Below, piece by piece: positions 46,284 to 56,114 of a stretch of 64,000 nt of DNA. Within the stretch, counting starts at the first letter, position 1; every line of letters starts with the position of its first letter. The stretch comes from Halomonas getboli (GTDB lineage: Bacteria; Pseudomonadota; Gammaproteobacteria; Pseudomonadales; Halomonadaceae). The stretch spans positions 62,001-126,000 of the forward strand of contig NZ_JALMEW010000002.1 of the NCBI RefSeq assembly GCF_023094245.1, given 5' to 3'. The notes under the pieces were generated by a model that saw nothing but the letters and a program-made list of their open reading frames with translations, did no database searches and was not told the origin of the DNA. Position numbers and translations under genes: made by a program.

Positions 46284-48919
46284 TTGCGCTTGTCCTCCAC
46301 CTGCCACTTGCCGTCGTCGAAGGTGGCCTTCCAGCCGGTGGCCTTGCCCTCATCCTCGGTCATCAGGAACTGCGCCTTGGCCTTGCGCGAGAAGCGGATC
46401 TGGGCCGGGCGCCCGTCCGGGTCGGCGTCGGGGGCGTCGAGCAGGTAGCGGTACTTGTCCGGCAGCTCGGCGGCGTGGGCCTTCAGCTCGATCACCAGCG
46501 GCGGACGGGTCTCGCGGTTCTTGGGGAACTTGCTGGCCGCCAGGAACAGGCCGCTGGCCCCGTCCCGCAGCACGTAGTGGTCGTCGACCTTCTGACAGGC
46601 CAGCTCCGGCATCGGGATCGGGTCCATCTTGGGCGGCGCCACCTCGCCGCTCTTGAGCAGCTTGCGGGTGTTCTTGCAGCTCTCGTTGGTGCAGCCGAAG
46701 TACTTGCCGAAGCGGCCGCTCTTGAGCTGCATCTCGCTGCCGCACTTGTCGCACTCGATGGTCGGGCCCTCGTAGCCCTTGATACGGAACTTGCCCTGCT
46801 CGACCTCGTAGCCGTCGCAGTCCGGGCTGTTGCCGCAGACATGCAGCTTGCGCGTCTCGTCGATCAGGTAGTTGTCCATCGCCGTGCCGCACTTGGGGCA
46901 GCGGTGCTTGGCGCGCAGCGCATCGGTCTCGGCATCCTCGCCGGCATCGGCGGCCACCGCCTCGTCGCCGGGCAGCAGGTCGATGGTGGTCTTGCAGCGC
47001 TCCTTGGGCGGCAGGTTGTAGCCGGAGCAGCCCAGGAACACGCCCGTCGAGGCGGTGCGGATCTGCATCTTGCGCCCGCAGCTCGGGCAGTCGATGTCGG
47101 TGGGCACCGGCTGGTTGGGGCGCATGCCCTCCTCGCTCTGGGCCTCGTCGAGCTCCTCGCGGAACTCGGCGTAGAAGGCATCGAGCAGCTCGCGCCAGCG
47201 GCGCTCGCCCTCGGCCACCTCGTCGAGACTGTCCTCCATGCGCGCGGTGAAGGAGTAGTCCATCAGGTCGGGGAACGACTCCTTGAGCCGCTCGGTGACG
47301 ATGTCGCCGAGCTTCTCGGCGTAGAAGCGCCGGTTCTCCAGGGTCACGTAGCCGCGATCCTGGATGGTCGAGATGATCGCCGCGTAGGTCGACGGCCGGC
47401 CGATGCCCTTCTTCTCCAGCTCCTTGACCAGGCTGGCCTCGGTGTAGCGGGCCGGCGGCTTGGTGAAGTGCTGCTGCGGGTCCAGCGCTTCCAGAGTCAG
47501 CGCCGCGCCCTCGGCCAGATCGGGCAGCGACTGATCCTCGTCCTTGCGCCCCATCGGCTTCATGACCCGGGTATAGCCGTCGAACTTCAGCACCCGGCCC
47601 TTGGCCTTGAGCTCATAGCCGTCGGCGGCCACGGTCAGGGTGGTGGAGAGATACTCGGCCGGGGTCATCTGGCAGGCCACGAACTGGCGCCAGATCAGCT
47701 CATAGAGCCGCTCGGCGTCGCGCTCCATGCCGGCCAGATCGGTGGCACGGCGCGTCACCTCGGAGGGGCGGATCGCCTCGTGGGCCTCCTGGGCGCCCTC
47801 CTTGCTGGAGTAGCGGTTGGGCGCCTCGGGCAGGTAGCGAGCGCCGTACTCCTCGCCGATGAAGTCGCGCACGCCGTCCACCGCCTCGCGGGAGAGGTTG
47901 GTGGAGTCGGTCCGCATGTAGGTGATGTAGCCCGCCTCGTAAAGGCGCTGGGCCAGCGTCATGGTCTTCTTCACCGAGAAACCCAGGCGGCCGCTGGCGG
48001 CCTGCTGCAGCGTCGAGGTGATGAAAGGCGCATTGGGCTTGGAGCGGGTCGGCTTGTCCTCACGCGAGGTGATCGCAAGCGACGCCTTCCTGAGCCCCTC
48101 GATGCGCTCCAGGGTCTCGGCCTCCGAGGTCGGGCGGAAGGCCTTGCCGTCCTGGCGCGCCAGCTCGAAGCGCACCGGCTCGGCCTTGGCGTCGTCGGCC
48201 GGCTTGAGATCGGCATGGACGTCCCAGAACTCCTCGGGCACGAAGGCTCGGATCTCGCGCTCGCGCTCGACGATCAGGCGCATGGCCACCGACTGCACGC
48301 GGCCGGCGGACAGCCCGCGGGCGATCTTGACCCACAGCAGCGGCGAGAGCATGAAGCCCACCACGCGATCGAGGAAACGACGCGCCTGCTGGGCCTCGAC
48401 CCGCGGCATGTTGAGCTGTCCCGGATCCTCGAAGGCCTCGTGGATGGCATTCTTGGTGATCTCGTTGAACACCACGCGCCGATAGCGCGACTCGTCGCCG
48501 CCGATGGTCTCGCGAAGGTGCCAGGCAATGGCTTCCCCCTCGCGATCCAGATCGGTGGCGAGATAGACGGTATCGGCCTTCGCGGCGAGCTTCTGCAGCT
48601 CGGCGACCACCTTCTCCTTGCCGGGCAGGATCTCGTAGTTGGCTTCCCAGTCGTGCTCGGGGTCGATACCCATGCGCCGGATCAGCTGATCATGGGCCTT
48701 GCGCTGGCGATACTCCGCCTTTTCCTCGGCCGACATCTTGCGCGTCGCCGCGGCCTGCCGGGCACGCTCCTTGGGATCCGAGGCCGCCTTGCCCGAGCCG
48801 CTGGTCGGGAGGTCACGAATGTGCCCCACGCTCGACTTCACGATGTAGTCGTTGCCGAGATACTTGTTGATCGTCTTCGCCTTGGCCGGCGACTCGACGA
48901 TGACCAGAGACTTGCCCAT
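46280..48919 (-). CDS. topA: DNA topoisomerase I
   Basis: 879 residues. The Toprim domain ([19 protein letters not shown]) starts at residue 2. The active-site tyrosine is Y334 in [12 protein letters not shown] (E. coli Y319). The C-terminal part has three tetracysteine zinc ribbons ([30 protein letters not shown]) followed by a basic tail. It relaxes negative supercoils in the cytoplasm. Length and zinc fingers match E. coli TopA. The DUF6586 gene overlaps its end. Confidence 0.98.
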   Translation of the reverse strand: MGKSLVIVESPAKAKTINKYLGNDYIVKSSVGHIRDLPTSGSGKAASDPKERARQAAATRKMSAEEKAEYRQRKAHDQLIRRMGIDPEHDWEANYEILPGKEKVVAELQKLAAKADTVYLATDLDREGEAIAWHLRETIGGDESRYRRVVFNEITKNAIHEAFEDPGQLNMPRVEAQQARRFLDRVVGFMLSPLLWVKIARGLSAGRVQSVAMRLIVEREREIRAFVPEEFWDVHADLKPADDAKAEPVRFELARQDGKAFRPTSEAETLERIEGLRKASLAITSREDKPTRSKPNAPFITSTLQQAASGRLGFSVKKTMTLAQRLYEAGYITYMRTDSTNLSREAVDGVRDFIGEEYGARYLPEAPNRYSSKEGAQEAHEAIRPSEVTRRATDLAGMERDAERLYELIWRQFVACQMTPAEYLSTTLTVAADGYELKAKGRVLKFDGYTRVMKPMGRKDEDQSLPDLAEGAALTLEALDPQQHFTKPPARYTEASLVKELEKKGIGRPSTYAAIISTIQDRGYVTLENRRFYAEKLGDIVTERLKESFPDLMDYSFTARMEDSLDEVAEGERRWRELLDAFYAEFREELDEAQSEEGMRPNQPVPTDIDCPSCGRKMQIRTASTGVFLGCSGYNLPPKERCKTTIDLLPGDEAVAADAGEDAETDALRAKHRCPKCGTAMDNYLIDETRKLHVCGNSPDCDGYEVEQGKFRIKGYEGPTIECDKCGSEMQLKSGRFGKYFGCTNESCKNTRKLLKSGEVAPPKMDPIPMPELACQKVDDHYVLRDGASGLFLAASKFPKNRETRPPLVIELKAHAAELPDKYRYLLDAPDADPDGRPAQIRFSRKAKAQFLMTEDEGKATGWKATFDDGKWQVEDKRK

Positions 48920-49099
48920 AGTGCTCCAAACGTCAGTAGGCGCGGGAGAGGCCCGCGTCGAACGGAATCGGTCACCCGCTGTCGGGTGAAAAATGCGCTT
49001 ACCCTACCCCAGCGCCAATCAACACGCCAGTCACGGGGTCGCCGGGCCTTTGACCCTAGACCGCCGCCCTGGCCTCGGCAAGCGCCGCCCCCAACGCAG

Positions 49100-49129
49100 G
49101 CGCCCCCGTCGGAAATCCGACGGGGGCGC
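49100..49129. terminator. Hairpin after the DUF3141 gene
   Basis: GCGCCCCCGTCGG / CCGACGGGGGCGC with AAAT loop, a perfect 13-bp stem, 21 bases after the stop. No U-tract; it may end or protect the upstream transcript before topA. Confidence 0.6.
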
Positions 49130-49150
49130 GGCAGATGACGCACGAGAATG

Positions 49151-51520
49151 TCAGCCCTTGGGCTCGGGCGGCTTGCGACGCCGTGCCGCAGTCTGACGCG
49201 AACCGCTGCGGCGCGTCCCGCTCTTCGCCGACGCGTTTTCCGCCTTGCCGGATGGCGCTTTCCCGGCCGCCTTGGCCGCCCCGGGCTGGCCTGATGCCCC
49301 GGGCGTCTCGTCAGGCATGGAGGGTGGTGACGTGGGCTCGGGCCGGGCGCTCTCGAACAGCTCGCGAATGCGTGCGAAGCGCTTGGCGGCATGATCGCTG
49401 AGCTCGCCGCTGGCGGCCAGTACGTGATCGATGTGCGCCAGATGGGCATCGATCTCGTCGGCGCCGAGCCCCTTCAACAGCGTCGGAATCGCCTCCAGCG
49501 CCCGTTCGCGATCCTGCTCGAGGATGAAGAATTGTTCGCGCACCAGGTGCTTGAAGTCGGCCAGCCGCGCGTCCGGCTCCAGTTCGGCACGCGAGGCCCG
49601 CAGGCGCTGGAAATTGCGCCCGTCGGTGGCCGGTGCGCCGCCCAGCACGTAGATCACCGAGCGCATCACCGCCTCGTGGCTGCCGCCCTCGGCGACTCGA
49701 GTGCGAATCGCCTCGTGGCGCTGCTTCACGAAACGACGCTGCTCCGGCTCGGCGCCCGGATGACGACGCACCGGCGCATCTCCGCCGAGGCCGACCAGCA
49801 CCTGCAGCAGCGGCTGGCCGTAGACGTCCTGGAACCAGCGCTCGAGGCTGCGATCGCGCAGCTCGCGCCAGGCCTCCAGGGCATGGGTGATCTGGCTCGA
49901 GACCACGCCCTCCAGGGCACGGAAGACGTTGTCGTCGCCGACCTCATGCCGGTCGCGGCGCACCCGGTCGGCCAGCACCGGGACCGGCACCATCAGCGGG
50001 TTGCGATCGGACAGCAGCCGATAGCCCAGGCGGTTGGGATGCATCCGGCGCATCCAGCGGGCCGACTCGGGCGTGGCCAGGGCCTTCGCCCAGGGCTGCA
50101 GGAAGGCGCGATAAAGCCCCTGGTTGATCTCGGAGACTCGCGCCACGGTGGCGAAACGGCGCTCGTCGTCGGCGCGATGCTGGATCTCGTGGTCCAGCTC
50201 CTCGACGCTGCGCGGCTGGAACTCGAGCAGGTAGTCGCGTTCGATCAGCTCGGCGTCGGGACGATCCTCGGCCCGCGAGATCGCGGTCTCGTAGAGCCCC
50301 GGCGGCAACACGTCGATATAGTCCATGTTGGCGGTGAACTCGGCGTGCTCCTTGCGCGACACGCTGCCCGACACGAAGATCCCCAGGTGCCCGGTGGTGT
50401 CGTGCACGCAGTAGACGATGGTCTGCTCATTGGCGATCAGGTCGTCGGTGTCCTCGTAGAGATCCTGCACCCAGCCCAGCGCCTGGGGCGGCGGCGTGAT
50501 GTCGTCGCCGCGCGAGCAGAACACCACCACCGGCGAGCGCAGGTTGCGCAGATCGATGCGCCGGCCGTCGGCGGTCACCATCTGGGCGGTGGAGAGCCGG
50601 TTGCCGACGAACAGGTTGTCGACGATGTACTGGATCTCCTGGCCGCCCAGCACCACGTGGCCGCCCCACCAGCGCTCGAAGTCCAGGTAGCGCTCGGCCT
50701 CGGTATCGACGTGGGAATAAAGGTGGTACTGCTTGCTCCACCAGGTGTTGGCCGGATTCAACCGCTCGAAGTTCTGCACCAGCCAGGCGCCGTCGAACAG
50801 GCCGTCGCCCAGGTCGCTGAGCAGCGTGGTGATCCAGCTGCCGCCGGTCAGCCCGCCGGTGTAGCGCATCGGCGCCTGACCACGGTGGCCGGCCCAGTAG
50901 GACAGCGGCGCGCCGGCGATCAGAATCGGCCCGAACACCTCTGGCTCCAGCGCCGCGGCCATCATGATCTGCCAACCGGCCTGGCAGTTGCCCACCACCA
51001 TCGGCTTCTCGGCGGTGTCCGGGTGCAGCGAGATCACGTGACGCAGGAAGGCCACCTCGGCCTCGACCACGTCCTCGACCGTCTGGCCGGGCTCCGGATA
51101 CGGCAGGAAGCCGATGAAATAGCAGGGATGGCCGGCACGCAGTGCCACGCCCAGCTCGCTGTCGGGCTTGAAGCCGCCGATGCCAGGCCCGTGGCCGGCA
51201 CGCGGATCGACGACCACGAAGGGCCGCATCAGCGGATCGGTCTCGACGCCCTCGGGGGGCAGGATGCGCAGCAGCTCGTAGTTGACCGGGCGCGGCAGAT
51301 CGCGGCCGTCGTGCACGACCTCGGCCTCGAAGCCGAGCACGTTGGGCTTGGTCTTCTCGATGTGTTCCAGATACTGGTTGCCACGCTGGCGCATGACATC
51401 CAGGTAAAGCGTGCTGCGCTCCAGGCCGTCGCGCCAGTAATCGACGGCGGCGCGGCCGAAGCCGAAGGGGTCCATCCAGGACGCCAGGGCGGGAGGCAGG
51501 GTCGGCATGAGGGGAATCAT
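49151..51520 (-). CDS. DUF3141 alpha/beta-hydrolase related to PHA synthase
   Basis: 789 residues. The N-terminal half is an alpha/beta-hydrolase: nucleophile elbow VVGNCQAGWQ with C179, the cysteine type of elbow used by PhaC synthases, then VVFCSRGDDITPPPQ (acid) and VHDTTGHLGIFV (histidine). The C-terminal half is helical and ends in a Lys/Ala/Pro-rich, strongly basic tail (KAAGKAPSGKAEN), like PHA-granule or DNA-binding tails. The activity of DUF3141 proteins is not established. The ATG at 51520 (MIPLMPTLPP) is chosen; upstream codons are not family-like. Confidence 0.85.
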   Translation of the reverse strand: MIPLMPTLPPALASWMDPFGFGRAAVDYWRDGLERSTLYLDVMRQRGNQYLEHIEKTKPNVLGFEAEVVHDGRDLPRPVNYELLRILPPEGVETDPLMRPFVVVDPRAGHGPGIGGFKPDSELGVALRAGHPCYFIGFLPYPEPGQTVEDVVEAEVAFLRHVISLHPDTAEKPMVVGNCQAGWQIMMAAALEPEVFGPILIAGAPLSYWAGHRGQAPMRYTGGLTGGSWITTLLSDLGDGLFDGAWLVQNFERLNPANTWWSKQYHLYSHVDTEAERYLDFERWWGGHVVLGGQEIQYIVDNLFVGNRLSTAQMVTADGRRIDLRNLRSPVVVFCSRGDDITPPPQALGWVQDLYEDTDDLIANEQTIVYCVHDTTGHLGIFVSGSVSRKEHAEFTANMDYIDVLPPGLYETAISRAEDRPDAELIERDYLLEFQPRSVEELDHEIQHRADDERRFATVARVSEINQGLYRAFLQPWAKALATPESARWMRRMHPNRLGYRLLSDRNPLMVPVPVLADRVRRDRHEVGDDNVFRALEGVVSSQITHALEAWRELRDRSLERWFQDVYGQPLLQVLVGLGGDAPVRRHPGAEPEQRRFVKQRHEAIRTRVAEGGSHEAVMRSVIYVLGGAPATDGRNFQRLRASRAELEPDARLADFKHLVREQFFILEQDRERALEAIPTLLKGLGADEIDAHLAHIDHVLAASGELSDHAAKRFARIRELFESARPEPTSPPSMPDETPGASGQPGAAKAAGKAPSGKAENASAKSGTRRSGSRQTAARRRKPPEPKG

Positions 51521-51634
51521 ATTATCGACGCTCCATGGGTCGCCATGGGGATAAAGGCGGTCACGCCTCCAGCGCCGAACCGCCTTTGCTGCATCGCAAT
51601 ATAACCCAGACACCGCCGCGTGGCGAGAGCCGAC

Positions 51635-52546
51635 TCACGCGAAGGGCCAGTGCGCCTGCGCGGCCTCCTCTCCCAGCAGCGCGGTCAGCACACGCCGGGC
51701 GCGCCCGCGCAGATCCTCGGGGCGCCGCCCCCACACCACCAGCCGCGACGCCTGACCGGTGGCGGCATGATCCAGACGCACGCCGGGGCCGCCGTCGAGG
51801 CGCGCGCCCTCGGGCAGCACCAGCCGCCACAGTCGGGCATGGCCTCGCGCGACCAGTCCGCTCTGGCGCTCGCCCAGTCGCTCGCCGCCCCATAGACGCC
51901 ACTGCGCCACCAGCGGGTCGAGGCCGAACAGCGACTCGTCGAGGGCCTCCTCGCCACTCGGCCCCGGCGTCAGACCAACGAAACCCAGGGCGTTGCCCTG
52001 CTGACGAAAGGTGGCCTCGAGCAGTCCGGTGGCGCCGAGGGCGGCGACGCCCTCGGCGGCCAGGCGGCCGAGATAGGCGCTGCGCTCCGGCGTCAGCCAC
52101 GGCAGCGGCGCCAGCGACACGCCCGTGTCCCACGTCTGACGCGGCGCCAGATGCACCACTCGCCCTGCCCCGTCGGCCAGCAGCGAGATCCGCACCAGCG
52201 CTTCCCGAGCATCGGGCCGCGCCAGCGGCAGGCCGGCCTCCTGCATCAGCCGACGCATGACCGCGTCGTCGGCCATGGCGGCGAGCAGCGTCGTGCCCTG
52301 GCCCAGGAAGCGCACGCCGGCCTCACGACAGGCCGCGGCCAGCGCGAGCTGGCGAGACGGCGCCGCCGCACCGGGATGCAGCGCATCGCAGCCCCACGAC
52401 CGCGCCAGGTCGATCAACTCGCCGGGGTCGCCGCCGGCCACTCGAGCCTCGATGCCCAGCTCCCGGGCGGCCTGGCCCAGCCGCAGGGTGACGACACCGT
52501 CACCCGCGATCAGGGGGCGACGAGGAAGGGAAGACGAAGCAGACAT
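51635..52546 (-). CDS. Biotin-carboxylase-like pseudoenzyme
   Basis: 303 residues. The N-terminal part (about 10-110) follows the biotin-carboxylase N-domain pattern: CDALHPGAAAPSRQLALAAACREAGVRFLGQGT against the usual DAIHPGYGFLSEN ... GIxFIGP. The C-terminal part (about 130-240) lines up with the carboxylase ATP-grasp, but where ExNxRxQVEH should stand it has GFVGLTPGPSGEEALDE. The ATP-lid and most catalytic residues are lost. It is far shorter than AccC (449). It may be a sensor or regulator, or a relic. Divergent from a LysR gene. Confidence 0.65.
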   Translation of the reverse strand: MSASSSLPRRPLIAGDGVVTLRLGQAARELGIEARVAGGDPGELIDLARSWGCDALHPGAAAPSRQLALAAACREAGVRFLGQGTTLLAAMADDAVMRRLMQEAGLPLARPDAREALVRISLLADGAGRVVHLAPRQTWDTGVSLAPLPWLTPERSAYLGRLAAEGVAALGATGLLEATFRQQGNALGFVGLTPGPSGEEALDESLFGLDPLVAQWRLWGGERLGERQSGLVARGHARLWRLVLPEGARLDGGPGVRLDHAATGQASRLVVWGRRPEDLRGRARRVLTALLGEEAAQAHWPFA

Positions 52547-52691
52547 GGGCGATTTCCGCTGAAGGGAGATTCGGTAAGCGTGGACGAGCGTCGCGGGCCA
52601 TCGGCGCTTGGGGGCCGACATTACCGGGAGACGCGGCCGAGATGCTAGCATGAGAGCACGCCATGCCGAGCGTCGCCGCCACGGAAGCTTC

Positions 52692-53678
52692 ATGACCACC
52701 CCCAAGCTGCTCAACCGCCTGACCTTCCGCCAACTGCAGGTGTTCCGCGCCGTTCACGAGCGCCAGTCCTACTCCCGGGCGGCGGAGGCACTGGGCCTGA
52801 CCCAGCCGGCGGTCAGCGCCCAGGTGCGCCAACTCGAGCAGGCCCTCGGCCATCCGCTGTTCAAGTACGCCGGACGTACCCTGCATGCCCTGCCCGCCGC
52901 CGACGCCCTGGCCGCCTCGACCCAGGCGATCTTCGGCCAGGTATCACGGCTGCAGATGAGCCTCTCCGATCTGGAAGGCACCATCACCGGCGAGCTCAAC
53001 CTGGCCGCGGTCTCCACCGCCCAGTACGTGGTGCCGCACCTGCTGGCGCGCTTTCGCGCCCACTATCCCAACGTCCAGATCCGGCTGCGGGTGTGCAACC
53101 GCAGCCAGGCCCTGGAGCGCCTGGCCGAGCGCCGCGACGACCTGGTGATCATGGCCCGGGTGCCGGACGACGACGCCCTGGAGTTCATGCCGATCCTCGA
53201 CAACGAGATGATCCCGGTGGTGTGGCCGGGCCATCCGCTGCTCGAGGCGCCGTGCCCGACGCTCGAGGATCTCGCCCGTCACTATCTGCTGATGCGCGAG
53301 CCCGGCTCCGGCGTGCGCGGCGCGCTGGAGGAGCTGGCCGCCGACCAGGACGTACGCCTCGACCACGCCATCGAGATGGGCACCAACGAGGCGGTCAAGC
53401 AGGGTGTGATGGCCCAGCTCGGCGTGGCCGTGCTGCCGCGCCTGGCGGTGCGTCTGGAGCTCGAGGCCGGGCTGCTGGCGCCGCTCGACCTGCCCGGCTT
53501 CCCGCTGCGCCATTCCTGGTGCACCGTCTATCATCGGGAGCGCTTCCCGACCCCGGTCACCGAGCTGTTCCTGCGCTTCGTGCGTCAGCACCTGGACGAA
53601 CTGCAGCAGCATTTCGCCGCCGACCCCGAGCCGCTGCCCAGCCACGGCGTGGCCTGCCTGCCGAGCACGCCTTCCTGA
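52692..53678 (+). CDS. LysR-family transcriptional regulator (CbbR-like)
   Basis: 328 residues. Winged helix-turn-helix at about 10-70 ([39 protein letters not shown]), effector domain about 95-300. Its N terminus and length resemble CbbR-type members, but the target is unknown. ATG at 52692 has GGAAG upstream. It is divergent from the biotin-carboxylase-like gene, which it may control. The intergenic stretch contains the palindrome ATGCTAGCAT at 52642-52651. Confidence 0.9.
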   Translation: MTTPKLLNRLTFRQLQVFRAVHERQSYSRAAEALGLTQPAVSAQVRQLEQALGHPLFKYAGRTLHALPAADALAASTQAIFGQVSRLQMSLSDLEGTITGELNLAAVSTAQYVVPHLLARFRAHYPNVQIRLRVCNRSQALERLAERRDDLVIMARVPDDDALEFMPILDNEMIPVVWPGHPLLEAPCPTLEDLARHYLLMREPGSGVRGALEELAADQDVRLDHAIEMGTNEAVKQGVMAQLGVAVLPRLAVRLELEAGLLAPLDLPGFPLRHSWCTVYHRERFPTPVTELFLRFVRQHLDELQQHFAADPEPLPSHGVACLPSTPS

Positions 53679-53682
53679 GGCG

Positions 53683-53703
53683 CCTGTCCAGCCGGACAGG
53701 GTT
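53683..53703 (+). terminator. Short terminator after the second LysR gene
   Basis: CCTGTCC / GGACAGG, a 7-bp stem with AGCC loop, then GTTTATGG. Position just after the stop supports a weak terminator. Confidence 0.6.
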
Positions 53704-53814
53704 TATGGTAGGTTAGTCGCCCGAGTTTCTAGACCGTCAGATCCTAGACAGACCACCGGCCGCCCGAGGGCGAGACGCGCGGCGACCGGCCGCCGAGTGG
53801 AGACACGCCAGCTC

Positions 53815-54873
53815 ATGAGCGACAACACCAGCAAGTCAGTGGCCAGCGGCGAGAAGTACCGCAACGAACACGGCGCGACCGCCATCAAGGACGGCATGAA
53901 GGCGCGCCAGCAGGCCGAGGAAAGCCCGTCCCTGGGGCGCAAGCCCAAGTGGCTGCGGGCCCAGATTCCCGGTGGCGAGCGCTTCGACGCCGTGAAGAAG
54001 AACGTGGCCGAGCATCGGCTGAGCACCGTGTGCGCCGAGTCCCACTGCCCCAACATGGGCGAGTGCTGGAGCAACGGCACCGCCACCATCATGCTGATGG
54101 GCTCGGTGTGTACCCGCGCCTGCCGCTTCTGCGCCGTGGACACCGGCAATCCCAAGGGCTGGCTGGACGCCGAGGAACCCGAGAACACCGCCAAGTCGGT
54201 GGAGCTGATGGGGCTGCGCTACATCGTGCTGACCTCGGTGGACCGCGACGACCTGCCCGACGGCGGCGCCGGCCACTACGCCGACTGCATCCGCGCCATC
54301 AAGGCCCGCACCCCCGAGGTCGCGGTGGAGGCCTTGACCCCGGACTTCGACGGCGCGCCCAGCGCCATCGAGAAGGTGGTGGATGCCGGCCTCGAGGTGT
54401 TCGCCCAGAACGTCGAGACCGTGGAGCGCCTGACCCAGCGCGTGCGCGATCCCCGCGCCGGCTACCGCAAGACCCTCGAGGTGCTGGCCCATGCCAAGCG
54501 CCACCGCCCCGACGTGATCACCAAGACCAGCCTGATGCTGGGCCTGGGCGAGACCGAGGAAGAGATCCTGCAGACCTTCGACGACCTGCGCGAGATCGGC
54601 GTCGACATCGTCACCCTCGGCCAGTACCTGCGCCCGACCCGCAATCACCTGCCGGTGGAGCGCTGGGTCACCCCCGAGGAGTTCGAGCGCTATCGCCAGC
54701 AGGGCCTCGAGAAGGGCTTCATGGAAGTGCCGTCCGGCCCGCTGGTGCGCTCCAGCTATCGCGCCGACCGGGTGTTCGAGAACAACAACCTGGGCCTGGA
54801 GCTCGCCTCCCCCGCCGAGGTGCCCGGCCAGGAAGCCGACCCGAACATCATCCCCGCCCGCAACGTCAGCTGA
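53815..54873 (+). CDS. lipA: Lipoyl synthase
   Basis: 352 residues. Radical SAM enzyme inserting two sulfurs into octanoyl-lipoyl domains. The auxiliary-cluster cysteines [12 protein letters not shown] (CX4CX5C) and the SAM-cluster motif CTRACRFC (CX3CX2C) are both present, and the C-terminal RSSY serine is conserved. In place of the E. coli-like CTRRCPFC the sequence reads CTRACRFC, a variant of another LipA lineage. The ATG at 53815 is preceded by GGAGA (spacing 11); a GTG at 53797 is possible. Convergent with lipB, its pathway partner. Confidence 0.96.
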   Translation: MSDNTSKSVASGEKYRNEHGATAIKDGMKARQQAEESPSLGRKPKWLRAQIPGGERFDAVKKNVAEHRLSTVCAESHCPNMGECWSNGTATIMLMGSVCTRACRFCAVDTGNPKGWLDAEEPENTAKSVELMGLRYIVLTSVDRDDLPDGGAGHYADCIRAIKARTPEVAVEALTPDFDGAPSAIEKVVDAGLEVFAQNVETVERLTQRVRDPRAGYRKTLEVLAHAKRHRPDVITKTSLMLGLGETEEEILQTFDDLREIGVDIVTLGQYLRPTRNHLPVERWVTPEEFERYRQQGLEKGFMEVPSGPLVRSSYRADRVFENNNLGLELASPAEVPGQEADPNIIPARNVS

Positions 54874-54916
54874 GGAAAACTGAAAGCTGGCAGTCTGAAA
54901 TCGCCCAGAGCAAAAG

Positions 54917-54947
54917 AAAACCCCGAAGGCTTAACCTTCGGGGTTTT
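54917..54947. terminator. Bidirectional terminator between lipA and lipB
   Basis: AAAACCCCGAAGG / CCTTCGGGGTTTT, a 13-bp stem with a CTTAA loop; A-tract before and T-tract after, so it works on both strands. It ends lipA transcription and probably also lipB transcription. Confidence 0.93.
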
Positions 54948-54950
54948 CTT

Positions 54951-55062
54951 GTAGCTCGGCGCTTGTAGCTCGGCGCTTGTAGCTCGGCGCTTGTAGCTCG
55001 GCGCTTGTAGCTCGGCGCTTGTAGCTCGGCGCTTGTAGCTCGGCGCTTGTAGCTCGGCGCTA
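54951..55062. repeat. 14-bp tandem repeat, eight copies of GTAGCTCGGCGCTT
   Basis: Eight head-to-tail copies of GTAGCTCGGCGCTT (112 bases); the last copy ends CTA instead of CTT. That final change supplies the lipB stop codon (CTA on plus, TAG on minus). The unit contains GGCGCTT, the heptamer of the array at 1550-1591. There are no spacers. It lies between the bidirectional terminator and lipB, just at the gene's 3' end. Confidence 0.97.
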
Positions 55063-55692
55063 CCCCTCGGCGTCGACCAGCTCCTGCCCCAACTCCCTCG
55101 CCAGACAGGCGGCCAGCCGCTCGCCGACCTCCGACATCGACGGTGCCTCGCCCACCAGATCGGCCAGCCGGGTCATCGCCAGGCCGGCATAGCCACAGGG
55201 GTTGATGCGATCGAAGGGCGATAGATCGCCGTCGACGTTCAGGGCGATGCCGTGAAAGCTGGCCCCGCGCCGGATGCGCAGCCCCAGCGAGGCAATCTTG
55301 GCCTCGCCGACGTAGACGCCGGGCGCATCCGGCCGAGCGTGAGCCTCGATGCCGTACTCGGCCAGCAGTGCGACGGCGGCGTTCTCGAGCGCGCTGACCA
55401 GCTCGCGCACGCCGAGCCCGGCGCGTCGCACGTCGAGCAGCGGGTAGAGCACCACCTGGCCGGGGCCGTGGTAGGTGACCTGACCGCCGCGGTCGGTCTG
55501 CACCACCGGAATGTCGCCGGGCATCAGCAGATGCTCGGGCTTGCCGGCACGGCCCTGGGTGAACACCGGGTCGTGCTCGACCAGCCACATCTGGTCCGGC
55601 GTATCGGCGTCGCGAGTGTCGGTCAGCTCGCTCATGGCCCGCCAGACGGGCTCGTAGGGCCGCCGACCGAGGCGGTGCAGCTGCAGCGCCAC
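55060..55692 (-). CDS. lipB: Octanoyltransferase (lipoate-protein ligase B)
   Basis: 210 residues (family 207-213). It moves octanoyl groups from ACP to lipoyl domains. The signature [19 protein letters not shown], the lysine in GEAKIASLG, and the active-site cysteine in INPCGYAG are present. The start is GTG at 55692, 1 base after the ybeD stop, giving the family length; an upstream frame is antisense noise. Its stop TAG falls on the last unit of the 14-bp repeat. Confidence 0.96.
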   Translation of the reverse strand: MALQLHRLGRRPYEPVWRAMSELTDTRDADTPDQMWLVEHDPVFTQGRAGKPEHLLMPGDIPVVQTDRGGQVTYHGPGQVVLYPLLDVRRAGLGVRELVSALENAAVALLAEYGIEAHARPDAPGVYVGEAKIASLGLRIRRGASFHGIALNVDGDLSPFDRINPCGYAGLAMTRLADLVGEAPSMSEVGERLAACLARELGQELVDAEG

Positions 55693-55693
55693 C

Positions 55694-56005
55694 TCAGACC
55701 ACCATGTGCACGCGGCCGCTGGCCTTGAGCTCGGCGAACAGCGCCTGCAGCTGGGCCTCACCGGTCGCGCGCAGGGTCAGGCGCACCGAGACGAAGCGCC
55801 CGTTGCGGCTGGGAACGACTTGAATGGCCTCGGCATCGAAGCCGGGATCGTGGCGGGTCACCACCTGGCAGACCATGGCGGTGAAGTCCTCGGCGGCGTC
55901 ACCGACGACCTTGACCGGGTAGTCGCAGGGGAATTCGATCTTGGGCGGCTTGCCGCCACCGGTGGTGCTGGGCTGGCGCAGGTCGCGCAGGGTCTTGTTG
56001 CTCAT
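55694..56005 (-). CDS. ybeD: YbeD/DUF493 family protein
   Basis: 103 residues. [23 protein letters not shown] is the family hallmark, followed by an ACT-like ferredoxin fold ([21 protein letters not shown]). The family sits with dacA and lipB in many gammaproteobacteria; a role linked to lipoate or lipoprotein is not proven. It ends 1 base before lipB, so it is in the same operon. ATG at 56005. Confidence 0.93.
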   Translation of the reverse strand: MSNKTLRDLRQPSTTGGGKPPKIEFPCDYPVKVVGDAAEDFTAMVCQVVTRHDPGFDAEAIQVVPSRNGRFVSVRLTLRATGEAQLQALFAELKASGRVHMVV

Positions 56006-56114
56006 CCGTCAACCGTCCGAAAGCATATCGACCGCTCATTCTACGCGACCCGCGCCGGCCCACCAAGGCGACGGTCCGGGTCATCCCCGGCCCGTCGCCT
56101 TCATGACGCAGGCC

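Noticed and set aside
46100-49138. A 1012-codon frame antisense to topA
   Set aside because: Longer than topA itself but without motifs; topA has intact Toprim, active-site tyrosine and zinc ribbons.
54951-55062. CRISPR array
   Set aside because: Units are 14 bp and directly adjacent with no spacers, and no cas genes are present.
54866-55588. Repeat-encoded protein with an Ala-Pro-Ser-Tyr-Lys-Arg-rich tail
   Set aside because: It is the out-of-frame reading of lipB and of the 14-bp repeat; lipB in the correct frame has full motifs.
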